64,000 nucleotides of DNA, from the NCBI GenBank assembly GCA_002841695.1, contig PHAN01000002.1, positions 185,300-249,299 of the forward strand, given 5' to 3'. Source of the stretch: Elusimicrobia bacterium HGW-Elusimicrobia-1. GTDB lineage: Bacteria; Elusimicrobiota; Endomicrobiia; PHAN01. Of this stretch, positions 55,804 through 62,470 are shown piece after piece (the first letter of the stretch is position 1; each line of letters opens with the position of its first letter). The position numbers were made by a program, and so were the translations under genes. Under the pieces are notes generated by a model, which was not told the DNA's origin, made no database searches, and saw only the letters and a program-made list of their open reading frames with translations.

Positions 55804-57722
55804 TGAAACTTTCAATAATAATCGTAAACTACAACACGCGCGAGCTTCTGGCGGAATGCCTGGCAAGCATCCGCAAGTATCCGCCGTCGCATAAGTACGA
55901 AACGATAGTCGTGGACAACGCATCCTCCGACGATTCGCGGGATATGGTTTCCCGCGATTTTTCCGAGGTCAAACTTCTCGCCAATGACTCGAACCTCGGG
56001 TTCGCCTGCGCGAACAACAGGGGCATAAAAGCGTCCGACGGAGAATATATTTTACTGCTGAATTCCGACGCGGGATTGAAACCCGGCACCGCGGATACTA
56101 TGCTGGACTATATGGACAAAAATCCATCCGTGGGTGTGCTCGGCCCCAAGCTCGTTGGCCCGGACGGAGACATTATTCAGATGTCGTGGGGATGGTGCCC
56201 GACAATATTCAAAGAATTGGTCCAAAAAACGCTCGACCCGCATAACATCGCCCGTTACAAGCTTGTGAAAAATATCGTACGGCGGCTCGGCGCGCGCAAC
56301 AGGGAAGTCGAACTTGTATACGGCACAAGCATGCTCATCCGCCGCAAGATACTTGAAAAAACCGGACTGCTCAACGAAAATCTTTTTCTTTATTTCGAAG
56401 AGCCGGATTTCTGCCCGCGCGTTAAAAGCGCAGGTTACAAAGTAGTATATCTGGCGGGGGCGGAGGTCACGCACAAACACGGTTGCACCATGAAGGTCGC
56501 GGGAAAATATACCACACTGGTTTATCGGGAAAGTCAACTTTATTTCTATAAAAAACATCGTTCCGCATTTCAACAAAAAATACTTAAACTTTATCTGTTA
56601 TTTAAATTTTATATATTAAAGTTTATATCTCCTGCGGGATCAAACTTCTATGATGAGCTTATAAATCTGGTAAAAGAGACGGGCATAGAAAGGATTCTAA
56701 TTATTAAGTTAAGCGCTATCGGGGATGTTTTAATGGCGACACCTGCATTTGAAACAATAAGAAATAAATACCCAAAAGCAAAAATATCTTTGTTGATAGG
56801 AAATTGGGCAAAAGATATAGTAAAAAGTAACCCAAATATTGATGAGATAATTTCCATCGATGAGAATATTTTCTGGAAGAAAAGAATTATTCCTCTGCTG
56901 AACCTTTTTTTCTTATTGAGAAGAAAAAAGTTTAATGCGGTTTATATTATGCACTGGTCAAATTTATTTAATTTTTTTACTTTTCTTTTGGGCATTAAAA
57001 AGAGAATTGGATTTGATAGGTTTGGAAAGGGTATGTTTCTAACTAAAAAAGTTCCGTTCAGTGAAGGAGAAATGCCGCATACCATCTATAAATATGGAAA
57101 TCTTGTGAGTGCTAATTTAGAAAATTGTAAGATAAATATTTATCTTACAGATGACGAGACAAATATTGCAGAGAAAGAACTTGCAAATTATGGGTTAAAC
57201 CCCATTGATAAAATTATAGGAATTGCGCCCGGCGGCGGTGAAAATCCTAAAACAAAAATGTTGACAAAACGCTGGCCTGTTGAATATTTTATTGAGCTCA
57301 TAAAGAAAATTACATTTGAACTTAACATACCTGTAATATTATTTGGGAGCAAAACAGAATCAGCTCTGGGCACTGCAATTGAAGAAGCAATTAAAAAGGA
57401 TAAACTACTTGTCAACTTCATAGGCAAAATGGACTTAAGACAGACCGCTGCGATTATGAAAATATGTCAAATAGTAGTGACGAACGATTCCGCATCATTA
57501 CATTTAGCCGGAGCGGTTGGAACTAATACGATATCAATTTTTGGTCCGACACCTCCATGGGATAAAATCCCGCTCGGAAACAATCACAAATATTTTTATA
57601 AAAAATTACCATGCAGCCCCTGCTATAAATACGGAAAATTCCCTAAATGCCGGGGAATCTCTTGTTTAAGGTCAATTAAACCAGATGAGGTTTTTCAAAA
57701 AGTTAAAGAACTGATTCTATGA
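55800..57722 (+). CDS. Fused glycosyltransferase: GT2 domain plus GT9 (heptosyltransferase-type) domain
   Basis: A 640-residue protein with two complete transferase modules. Residues 1 to about 280 form a GT2 rhamnosyltransferase-like domain: LSIIIVNYNTRELLAECLASI, NLGFACANNRGI, LLNSDAG, LYGTSMLIRRKILEKTG and EPDFCPRVKSAG. Residues 298 onwards form a GT9 domain: RILIIKLSAIGDVLMATPAFETI, GIAPGGGENPKT, KRWPVEYF, NDSASLHLAGAVG and IFGPTPPWD, as in WaaC/WaaF. The DNA of the second half is strongly AT-rich from about 56560, while the first half matches its neighbours, so the gene looks like a junction of local and foreign DNA. The reading frame is intact across the join. Confidence 0.85.
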   Translation: MMKLSIIIVNYNTRELLAECLASIRKYPPSHKYETIVVDNASSDDSRDMVSRDFSEVKLLANDSNLGFACANNRGIKASDGEYILLLNSDAGLKPGTADTMLDYMDKNPSVGVLGPKLVGPDGDIIQMSWGWCPTIFKELVQKTLDPHNIARYKLVKNIVRRLGARNREVELVYGTSMLIRRKILEKTGLLNENLFLYFEEPDFCPRVKSAGYKVVYLAGAEVTHKHGCTMKVAGKYTTLVYRESQLYFYKKHRSAFQQKILKLYLLFKFYILKFISPAGSNFYDELINLVKETGIERILIIKLSAIGDVLMATPAFETIRNKYPKAKISLLIGNWAKDIVKSNPNIDEIISIDENIFWKKRIIPLLNLFFLLRRKKFNAVYIMHWSNLFNFFTFLLGIKKRIGFDRFGKGMFLTKKVPFSEGEMPHTIYKYGNLVSANLENCKINIYLTDDETNIAEKELANYGLNPIDKIIGIAPGGGENPKTKMLTKRWPVEYFIELIKKITFELNIPVILFGSKTESALGTAIEEAIKKDKLLVNFIGKMDLRQTAAIMKICQIVVTNDSASLHLAGAVGTNTISIFGPTPPWDKIPLGNNHKYFYKKLPCSPCYKYGKFPKCRGISCLRSIKPDEVFQKVKELIL

Positions 57723-57777
57723 AGATAATGCGTTTAAAAGTATTTATTCCTAAGTTTTTCTTGCCAATAAAAAATTT
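56560..57777. other. AT-rich segment within the locus (probable transferred DNA)
   Basis: The DNA becomes abruptly AT-rich at about 56560 and returns to normal at the start codon of the next gene at about 57778. Counts by eye: 12 G/C in 60 at 56941-57000 and 16 in 60 at 57121-57180, compared with 32 in 60 at 55861-55920 and 28 in 60 at 58021-58080. Codon choice changes with it (AAT, TTA, ATA dominate). It covers the GT9 domain of the fusion gene and the 55 bases after it. No insertion sequence or repeat marks the edges. Confidence 0.75.
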
Positions 57778-58881
57778 ATGAAAACCGCAATCATACACGA
57801 CTGGCTTACCGGAATGCGCGGGGGGGAAAAGATTCTGGAAAAAATGTGCCGCTTGTTCCCGTCGTCGGATATATACACGATAGTATGGAACAAAGGCAGG
57901 ATGTCGAGTGAAATCGAGAGCCATCGCATTATTACGTCTTTCATCCAGAAACTTCCGGCAGGCACAAGCAAATACCGTTATTATCTGCCGCTGATGCCGG
58001 CCGCCATAGAGGCCTTTGAACTCCGCGGGAACGAACTGATTTTTTCCATAAGCCACTGTGTGGCCAAAGGTATCGAAAAAAAACCGGGACAGACGCACAT
58101 ATGCTATTGCAACACTCCGATGCGCTACGCCTGGGATTCTTTCGGCGATTATTTTTCGCCGCGCAGAAACTTTTTTACGTGGGCGGCTATGTCATTTTTC
58201 CGTCCGTATCTTAAATGGTGGGACAAATCCACCGCGCGCGGAGTCGATTATTTCATCGCCAATTCCCGGAACGTCGCGGAACGCATCAAAAGACACTGGG
58301 GACGGGATTCCGCCGTTATTTATCCGCCGGTCGATACGCAATTCTACACTCCCTCGCCCGACGTCTCGTCGGCGGAGGACTTCTATCTGGCGGTTTCGGC
58401 GCTGGTGCCGTATAAAAAAATAGATCTTGCCGTCAAAGCTTTTAATATGCTCGGCAAAAAATTAAAGATAATAGGCACCGGTCCCGAAGCTGATTATTTG
58501 CGAAAGATCGCCGGCCCCACTATTGAGTTTCTGGGATGGCGCGACGCCGAATCTATCAGAGATCATTACAGAAAATGCCGGGCGCTGATATTCCCGGGCG
58601 AGGAAGATTTCGGAATAGTGCCGCTGGAGGCGCAGTCGTGCGGACGGCCCGTGATTGCCTACGGCAAGGGCGGAGCGCTTGAAACGGTTGTCAACGGCGA
58701 AACGGGCGTGTTTTTCGGCGAACAGACGGAAAACGCCTTGCGCGGCGCGGTGAATCGGCTGGAACAAATGGAATTCGACGCGGCGCGTATTTCATCGCAC
58801 GCTTCAAAATTCTCGGACGAAAACTTTAACGCCGCTATAAAAAAGTTTCTGACGAATCATGTCCCTGGATTTTACGAGTGA
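57778..58881 (+). CDS. GT4-family glycosyltransferase (WbaZ/mannosyltransferase-like)
   Basis: The 367-residue protein has AIIHDWLTGMRGGEKILEKMCRLFPSSDIYT at the N-terminus, CYCNTPMRYAWDSFGDYF, YFIANSRNVAERIKRHWGRDSAVIYPPVDT, then VSALVPYKKIDLAVKAFNML and FPGEEDFGIVPLEAQSCGRPVIAYG. This matches WbaZ-type mannosyl- or fucosyl-transferases (the W-L-T-G-x-R-G-G-E start is characteristic). The upstream 20 bases are AT-rich and have no clear ribosome site. It is the last gene of the glycan locus before tRNA-Ser. Confidence 0.88.
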   Translation: MKTAIIHDWLTGMRGGEKILEKMCRLFPSSDIYTIVWNKGRMSSEIESHRIITSFIQKLPAGTSKYRYYLPLMPAAIEAFELRGNELIFSISHCVAKGIEKKPGQTHICYCNTPMRYAWDSFGDYFSPRRNFFTWAAMSFFRPYLKWWDKSTARGVDYFIANSRNVAERIKRHWGRDSAVIYPPVDTQFYTPSPDVSSAEDFYLAVSALVPYKKIDLAVKAFNMLGKKLKIIGTGPEADYLRKIAGPTIEFLGWRDAESIRDHYRKCRALIFPGEEDFGIVPLEAQSCGRPVIAYGKGGALETVVNGETGVFFGEQTENALRGAVNRLEQMEFDAARISSHASKFSDENFNAAIKKFLTNHVPGFYE

Positions 58882-58917
58882 CGTCCGACGGGGGGGGGAG
58901 TAGGAACGGGGGAAATC

Positions 58918-59008
58918 TGGCGGAGAGGGCGAGATTCGAACTCGCGATGGACACAAGGCCCATACCGGTTTTCGAGACCGGCGCCTTCAACCACTCGGCC
59001 ACCTCTCC
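58918..59008 (-). tRNA. tRNA-Ser (anticodon CGA), CCA encoded
   Basis: On the minus strand the sequence folds as a class II tRNA. The acceptor stem is GGAGAGG with CCTCTCC, the discriminator is G (typical of serine), and CCA is encoded at 58920-58918. The anticodon loop contains CGA, reading UCG. The T-arm is GCGAG-TTCGAAT-CTCGC, and the long variable arm is present. It lies alone between the last glycosyltransferase and a plus-strand lipoprotein gene. A TG-N-TAAAAT-like box at 59085-59077 on the minus strand could be its promoter. The rest of the 341-base gap (58882-59222) shows only a G-run at 58890-58899 and no other gene. Confidence 0.93.
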
Positions 59009-59171
59009 ATAAAACGCTGTAATTTTCTGCCTGCCAAAATCTATCGCCCCGACGCCATACCCGGGCGGTGGGGTTGATTTTACCAAATTTTTTAACTTTT
59101 GCACGCGCGATAAAAGTTTTTCGTCGGTATTTTTCTGACGCTAACCCGGCGTTCCAAATCCTTGGGTGCTT

Positions 59172-59198
59172 TTGAGGCATTAAACTTTTTGCTAAAAT
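59172..59198 (+). promoter_or_regulatory. Weak candidate promoter upstream of the lipoprotein gene
   Basis: TTGAGG (59172-59177) and TAAAAT (59193-59198) are separated by 15 bases, somewhat short. Transcription would begin near 59205, just after ATG 59202 and before ATG 59223, which favours the later start. Confidence 0.33.
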
Positions 59199-59222
59199 AA
59201 AATGAGGGGGGGCTTCTTCTTT

Positions 59223-60128
59223 ATGCCGCGCAAACCATTCGGAACATTTTATATTCCCATCATAATTACCGCGCAATTATTTTTTATGCCGTCGTGCGCC
59301 ACGACGCCTTCCGCAAAAAACGAGCCGTCGCTTGACTTAAATTCATTGCGCGACGTAACACATCTACCCCAGGGAGAGAACACATATATACTTAAAAACG
59401 GAACTCTTTACCTCGCGGGAAAATCCAGAGTTACGCTTATCCTTGAAAGTTATTGTCTGGATGTGGACAAACCCGCGCCGGACAGAGATGAAATATATTA
59501 TTTTGTCGCCGGGCCTCCGGGCAAGATACCTTTGTACAAAGAAATACTTTCTTTCGTCGCCGATCATCCCGAAGCGCGGAATCAATCATTCATACAAAAT
59601 CTTCTCTGGAATCTTCGGAACAATGTAAAATTTGAGGACTTGAGCCAAGCGGAACGCGATTTTCTTTTGCGCATAGAACAACTTGCTTATTTGAAAATAA
59701 ATTCGCGGCTTAAGGAATCTTTATGGAAACGATTGGTTCGTTTTGCCCAAAGTATTTTTCCGTCGGGGGGCGAAACTCTCGCCTCTTTGACAAAAGGCCT
59801 ACCGCTCTCCTACGCGGATTATGCCGGGCATATCAGAAACTTATCCCTTCCGAGCGGTGAGCGCCCTCCCGCCGCTGCTGTCACGGCCGTTCCTATGCCC
59901 ATAGGAAATACCGGGCTTTACGGAATCGCCTATACAAGAGGTTACAGCAGAATGAAAGTCGTAATATACAACCCGTCAAATCCAAAAGAACTTATACTGA
60001 AATTCGTGGGCTGGTTTACAAAAGAATGGAAAGACGCCATGAAAGAAGCGACAAAGGGCTGGGAGAAATTTAAGAAGCAGGATATAGGAACGGCAGGAAA
60101 TGCCACCGAGGGGGGAGATGAATATTAA
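59223..60128 (+). CDS. Hypothetical protein, probable lipoprotein
   Basis: I do not recognise this protein. From ATG 59223 it has 301 residues. The N-terminus is basic, then hydrophobic (FYIPIIITAQLFFMPSCA), with a possible though imperfect lipobox M-P-S-C. The mature part starts with a threonine/serine-rich linker. There is no obvious known domain. A GAGGGGGG ribosome site precedes this ATG by about 10 bases; ATG 59202 is in frame but poorly placed. The C-terminus is charged (KEWKDAMKEATKGWEKFKKQD). A second, unrelated membrane protein follows after 88 bases. Confidence 0.6.
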   Translation: MPRKPFGTFYIPIIITAQLFFMPSCATTPSAKNEPSLDLNSLRDVTHLPQGENTYILKNGTLYLAGKSRVTLILESYCLDVDKPAPDRDEIYYFVAGPPGKIPLYKEILSFVADHPEARNQSFIQNLLWNLRNNVKFEDLSQAERDFLLRIEQLAYLKINSRLKESLWKRLVRFAQSIFPSGGETLASLTKGLPLSYADYAGHIRNLSLPSGERPPAAAVTAVPMPIGNTGLYGIAYTRGYSRMKVVIYNPSNPKELILKFVGWFTKEWKDAMKEATKGWEKFKKQDIGTAGNATEGGDEY

Positions 60129-60216
60129 TGATGAATAATCGTCGGTAAATATATTTTGTCGCAGAAAAGCGAGCGTCTATCCGCGGGGAAATTACACGCC
60201 TTAAAAGGGGGATTTA

Positions 60217-60801
60217 ATGAAAATCACTGTGCCGGAAATAATATCAGACCCTAAAAAGATTTTTCTTATTGACGACGGAAACGACTTTTCGCGTGTTTTC
60301 AAATTATCCTTCGGTTACGGGTTGCTTGCCGTTTTCGTCTGGCAAATCGGCGTTGCCGTGGCGTTCCGCAGGGGGGTTGATTTTTTTCTTGCTAATATGC
60401 TGTTTTGCGCGAGCGCTTTTATTTTTTTCTCCGTCCTTTATCTGCCCGCCATTCACGTCTTGGCATCGGGAAAAGATACTCCCTTGCCAGATGTTAGGCG
60501 ACTGATATCCTACGTGAATTTTTCCGCTACACCGTTGTTTTTTATGCTGCCGTTTTTCATCGCGCTTAAATATCTCGTATCTCATGCCGGCGCGGCGGCG
60601 ATTTTCTTTCTGTTGTCTTTGTCCGCCGTATTATACCTGGCGCTTGCCATAATCAAAATATTGAGATGCCGTTATCGGAAAGGTGTGTTTCAGGCGCTCG
60701 GCATCGCTTTATTGCCCTGCGCGGTCATCGTTGTATTTTTTTTCCTTGCCGGAGTATTTGTGTATGTGTTGTATAAAGGAGCATCCGGATTCGCGTGGTG
60801 A
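60217..60801 (+). CDS. Hypothetical integral membrane protein (Yip1-like topology)
   Basis: The 194-residue protein has about five hydrophobic helices: residues ~32-50, 58-82, 103-122, 124-144 and 158-186. The N-terminus ITVPEIISDPKKIFLI is similar to the opening of Yip1-domain proteins, which usually start with a short P-x-x-(W/F) segment and five helices. It has a good AAAAGGGGG ribosome site before ATG 60217. It converges with smpB on the other strand. Function is not predictable. Confidence 0.55.
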   Translation: MKITVPEIISDPKKIFLIDDGNDFSRVFKLSFGYGLLAVFVWQIGVAVAFRRGVDFFLANMLFCASAFIFFSVLYLPAIHVLASGKDTPLPDVRRLISYVNFSATPLFFMLPFFIALKYLVSHAGAAAIFFLLSLSAVLYLALAIIKILRCRYRKGVFQALGIALLPCAVIVVFFFLAGVFVYVLYKGASGFAW

Positions 60802-60898
60802 TGATGCGCGTGTGGCGGCGGGATAAATAAACCGTTGCGTCGATATGTGGTGTTATAAAACGGATGGTTGGAATACAAAAGCGGGCAGAGCAATCAAA

Positions 60899-61360
60899 TC
60901 ACGCTTTAAACTTCTCGGCAAAATCGCGGCGCATTTCGCGCGTCAGGTCTTTTTTCTTTTTGGCTTCCTTCCTGTCGTACTGTCTCTTGCCCTTAACAAG
61001 CGCAATCTGAATTTTCGCAATCCCTCTTTTATTGAAGTAACATTCGAGAGGTACCAAAGACAGGCCTTTTTGAGCCGTCTGGCCGATGAGCCGCTTGAGC
61101 TCGCTCTTTTTAAGAAGAAGCTTCCTTGAGCGCAGCGGCTCGTAAGGCACGCCCGTCTTGGCCGCCTGCGGCCAGTCGGCTATGTTAACATTTTCAAGCC
61201 ACGCGCCGTCGGGACGAATGCTGACGTAACCGCCGGCCAGATTCAATCTGCCGCTCCGAAGCGATTTGACTTCCCGCCCCAGCAGCCCCATTCCCGCCTC
61301 AAACTTCTCGATTATTTCATAATCGTAAAACGCTCGTCTGTTGGAGGCGATTGTCGTCAT
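60899..61360 (-). CDS. smpB: SsrA-binding protein
   Basis: SmpB carries tmRNA to stalled ribosomes in trans-translation. The 153-residue protein from ATG 61360 has the OB-fold motifs IASNRRAFYDYEIIEKFEAGMGLLGREVKSLRSGRLNLAGGYV and LLKKSELKRLIG, and the basic C-terminal tail KGKRQYDRKEAKKKKD (KGK-x-x-D-K-R-x-x-x-K type) that enters the mRNA channel. The frame runs further up, but that part translates tRNA sequence. It begins 12 bases after the tRNA-Leu, so it is probably on the same transcript. No ssrA gene is in the window. Confidence 0.95.
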   Translation of the reverse strand: MTTIASNRRAFYDYEIIEKFEAGMGLLGREVKSLRSGRLNLAGGYVSIRPDGAWLENVNIADWPQAAKTGVPYEPLRSRKLLLKKSELKRLIGQTAQKGLSLVPLECYFNKRGIAKIQIALVKGKRQYDRKEAKKKKDLTREMRRDFAEKFKA

Positions 61361-61435
61361 GTTACAAAAAATGCGGAAGGGGGGATTTGAACCCCCAAGG
61401 TCTTGCGACCATACGGTCCTGAGCCGTTTTGCGTC

Positions 61436-61539
61436 AATCATTGGAATGGGCGCGAGAGGAGTCGAACCTCCACGAGTTTCCTCACACGGTCCTGAGCCGT
61501 GCGCGTCTGCCATTCCGCCACGCGCCCATTCCAATGATT
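61436..61539. repeat. 12-bp perfect inverted repeat extending the inner tRNA acceptor stem
   Basis: AATCATTGGAAT (61436-61447) is the exact reverse complement of ATTCCAATGATT (61528-61539). They abut the 7-bp acceptor stem of the inner tRNA (61448-61454 with 61521-61527), giving one uninterrupted 19-bp stem including the discriminator position. A 5-bp hairpin CGTCC-GAA-GGACG (61541-61553) lies beside it inside the outer D-loop. Confidence 0.85.
61447..61527 (-). tRNA. Inner tRNA-Leu (CAG)
   Basis: A complete class II leucine tRNA on the minus strand. Acceptor GGGCGCG/CGCGCCC is perfect; D-stem GCG/CGC with loop GAATGGCAGA; anticodon stem CACGG/CCGTG with loop CTCAGGA (CAG, reads CUG); variable arm GAG-GAAA-CTC; T-stem GGAGG with one G-U pair; discriminator A (leucine). 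CCA is not encoded. All parts look functional. It lies inside the D-loop of the outer tRNA-Leu of the same anticodon, but with a different sequence. Confidence 0.93.
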
Positions 61540-61578
61540 ACGTCCTTCGGACGCCGCCAGTTCCGCCACTTCCGCTTT

Positions 61579-61614
61579 AAAAATCCCCGCACGGGAAGTT
61601 GTGTTAACTCCCCG
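61579..61614 (-). terminator. Possible intrinsic terminator between the receiver gene and tRNA-Leu
   Basis: On the minus strand CGGGGAGTT (61614-61606) and AACTTCCCG (61600-61592) form a 9-bp stem with one G-U pair and a 5-base loop, followed after 7 bases by a short T-run (61583-61579). It leaves only 3-4 bases to the tRNA 5' end, so the tRNA must either be made by readthrough or by a promoter upstream of the hairpin. Confidence 0.4.
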
Positions 61615-61621
61615 CTATCCC

Positions 61622-61987
61622 TCAATCGCGCGGCACTACGCGCGAGAGAACATTATTCTTTATATATTCAAAGTTGAACGGCTTCAAAATACAGTCGAGA
61701 GCGCCCTCGCGAAAGGCCTCTATGACCCTGTCGGCGTCTTTATACGCGGTCATTATGACGAACGAGGCGGCTTTATCCAGAGATTTGATCTCTTTGAGAA
61801 CTTCTATCCCGTTTTTATCGGGCAGCACAACGTCCAAAAAAACCACGTCCGGCAGGTGCAGCACGAACTGCTTCAACGCGCTTTTTGCGTCTTCGGCGTA
61901 AAAAATATTCTTGTAGCCGGCCCCGCTAAGAAACATCCCCAGCACTTCACGTGTTTCGGCGTCGTCGTCGACTATCAATATTTTCAT
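61622..61987 (-). CDS. Stand-alone response-regulator receiver protein
   Basis: A single receiver domain of 121 residues with no output domain (CheY/Spo0F-like). It has the acidic pocket D7-D9, the phosphate acceptor D52 in VVFLDVVLPD, T80 in FVIMTAYK and K102 in CILKPFN, so it should be phosphorylatable. The partner kinase is not in the window. It lies 15 bases after exbD, suggesting shared transcription. Its role is unknown. Confidence 0.9.
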   Translation of the reverse strand: MKILIVDDDAETREVLGMFLSGAGYKNIFYAEDAKSALKQFVLHLPDVVFLDVVLPDKNGIEVLKEIKSLDKAASFVIMTAYKDADRVIEAFREGALDCILKPFNFEYIKNNVLSRVVPRD

Positions 61988-62002
61988 AGAATATCCTCCC
62001 CG

Positions 62003-62410
62003 TTAAAATTTCTTTTCCGTGGCCACGGCGAGTTTCCTGGTTCCGGCCAGCTTCGCCTTGTCAAGAGCGTCCATCACCATCCCGTGCCTTACGGATTTGT
62101 CGGCGCGAAGCACCACCGAGGCGTCTTTGGACATCAAAAGTTTTTTGAGGTCGCTCTCCAGATTGTCGAGCGAACTGCGGCGATTATTGAGATAAACCGC
62201 CTCGTCGGAGTTTATCGAAATTATGATTTTATCGTCGGGGTCTATCTCAGCGGTTTGAGTTTTAGGCAAATTCAGTTTGATGCCCGGCTCGGCCACAAAC
62301 GTCGACGATAACATAAAAAATATCAAAAGAAGAAAAACTATGTCCGCGAAAGGCGTCACATCAAGCGGCGATGCGGGCTTCTCGCGGGTAAAAAATCTTT
62401 TTATTTTCAT
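62003..62410 (-). CDS. ExbD/TolR-family biopolymer transport protein
   Basis: The 135-residue protein has one membrane helix at about 24-44 (TPFADIVFLLLIFFMLSSTFV) with the family aspartate (D25-28 region) needed for proton flow, then a periplasmic domain ending with ALDKAKLAGTRKLAVATEKK. It works with ExbB/TolQ to energise outer-membrane transport or cell-envelope constriction. No ExbB/TolQ gene is adjacent in the window, so it may pair with one elsewhere. The gene is 60 bases after the GltD-like gene. Confidence 0.9.
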   Translation of the reverse strand: MKIKRFFTREKPASPLDVTPFADIVFLLLIFFMLSSTFVAEPGIKLNLPKTQTAEIDPDDKIIISINSDEAVYLNNRRSSLDNLESDLKKLLMSKDASVVLRADKSVRHGMVMDALDKAKLAGTRKLAVATEKKF

Positions 62411-62470
62411 TGACTCGGTTCAGCCGGAGTAAAAGCGTTTTTGACTGCCTGATGCGCGTCGGACAGGATA

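Larger units (their letters stand above)
61372..61575 (-). tRNA. Outer tRNA-Leu (CAG), D-loop interrupted by about 120 nt containing another tRNA-Leu
   Basis: On the minus strand the ends form a perfect 7-bp acceptor stem (GCGGAAG at 61575-61569 with CTTCCGC at 61379-61373), discriminator A at 61372. A perfect T-arm (GGGGG-TTCAAAT-CCCCC), a variable arm with GGTC/GACC and an anticodon loop CTCAGGA (CAG) follow. The D-arm begins GCGGAACTGGC (61556 end) and resumes GACGC at 61435. The 120 nt between (61436-61555) hold the inner tRNA. Removing them gives an 84-nt tRNA with a 10-nt D-loop, the same as in the inner one. The anticodon stem has one A-A mismatch and an extra base, so it could be decaying. 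CCA is not encoded. Confidence 0.72.

Noticed and set aside
56560..57777. Insertion sequence at the AT-rich block
   Set aside because: No transposase, terminal inverted repeat or target duplication is visible; the block is coding for a GT9 domain.
58835..59276. Minus-strand ORFs over tRNA-Ser
   Set aside because: They contain GGRVVEGAGLENR- and FESRPLR-like strings produced by translating a tRNA-Ser gene.
61361..61534. N-terminal extension of SmpB by 58 residues
   Set aside because: The extension translates the tRNA-Leu region; the conserved SmpB start is at 61360.
61341..61677. Plus-strand small ORFs over the tRNA-Leu region
   Set aside because: They translate the complement of tRNA sequence (ESNLHEF-like strings are a known sign of tRNA antisense).
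61601..62311. 236-residue plus-strand open frame
   Set aside because: It is the complement of the receiver and exbD genes, both of which have full catalytic or structural motifs.
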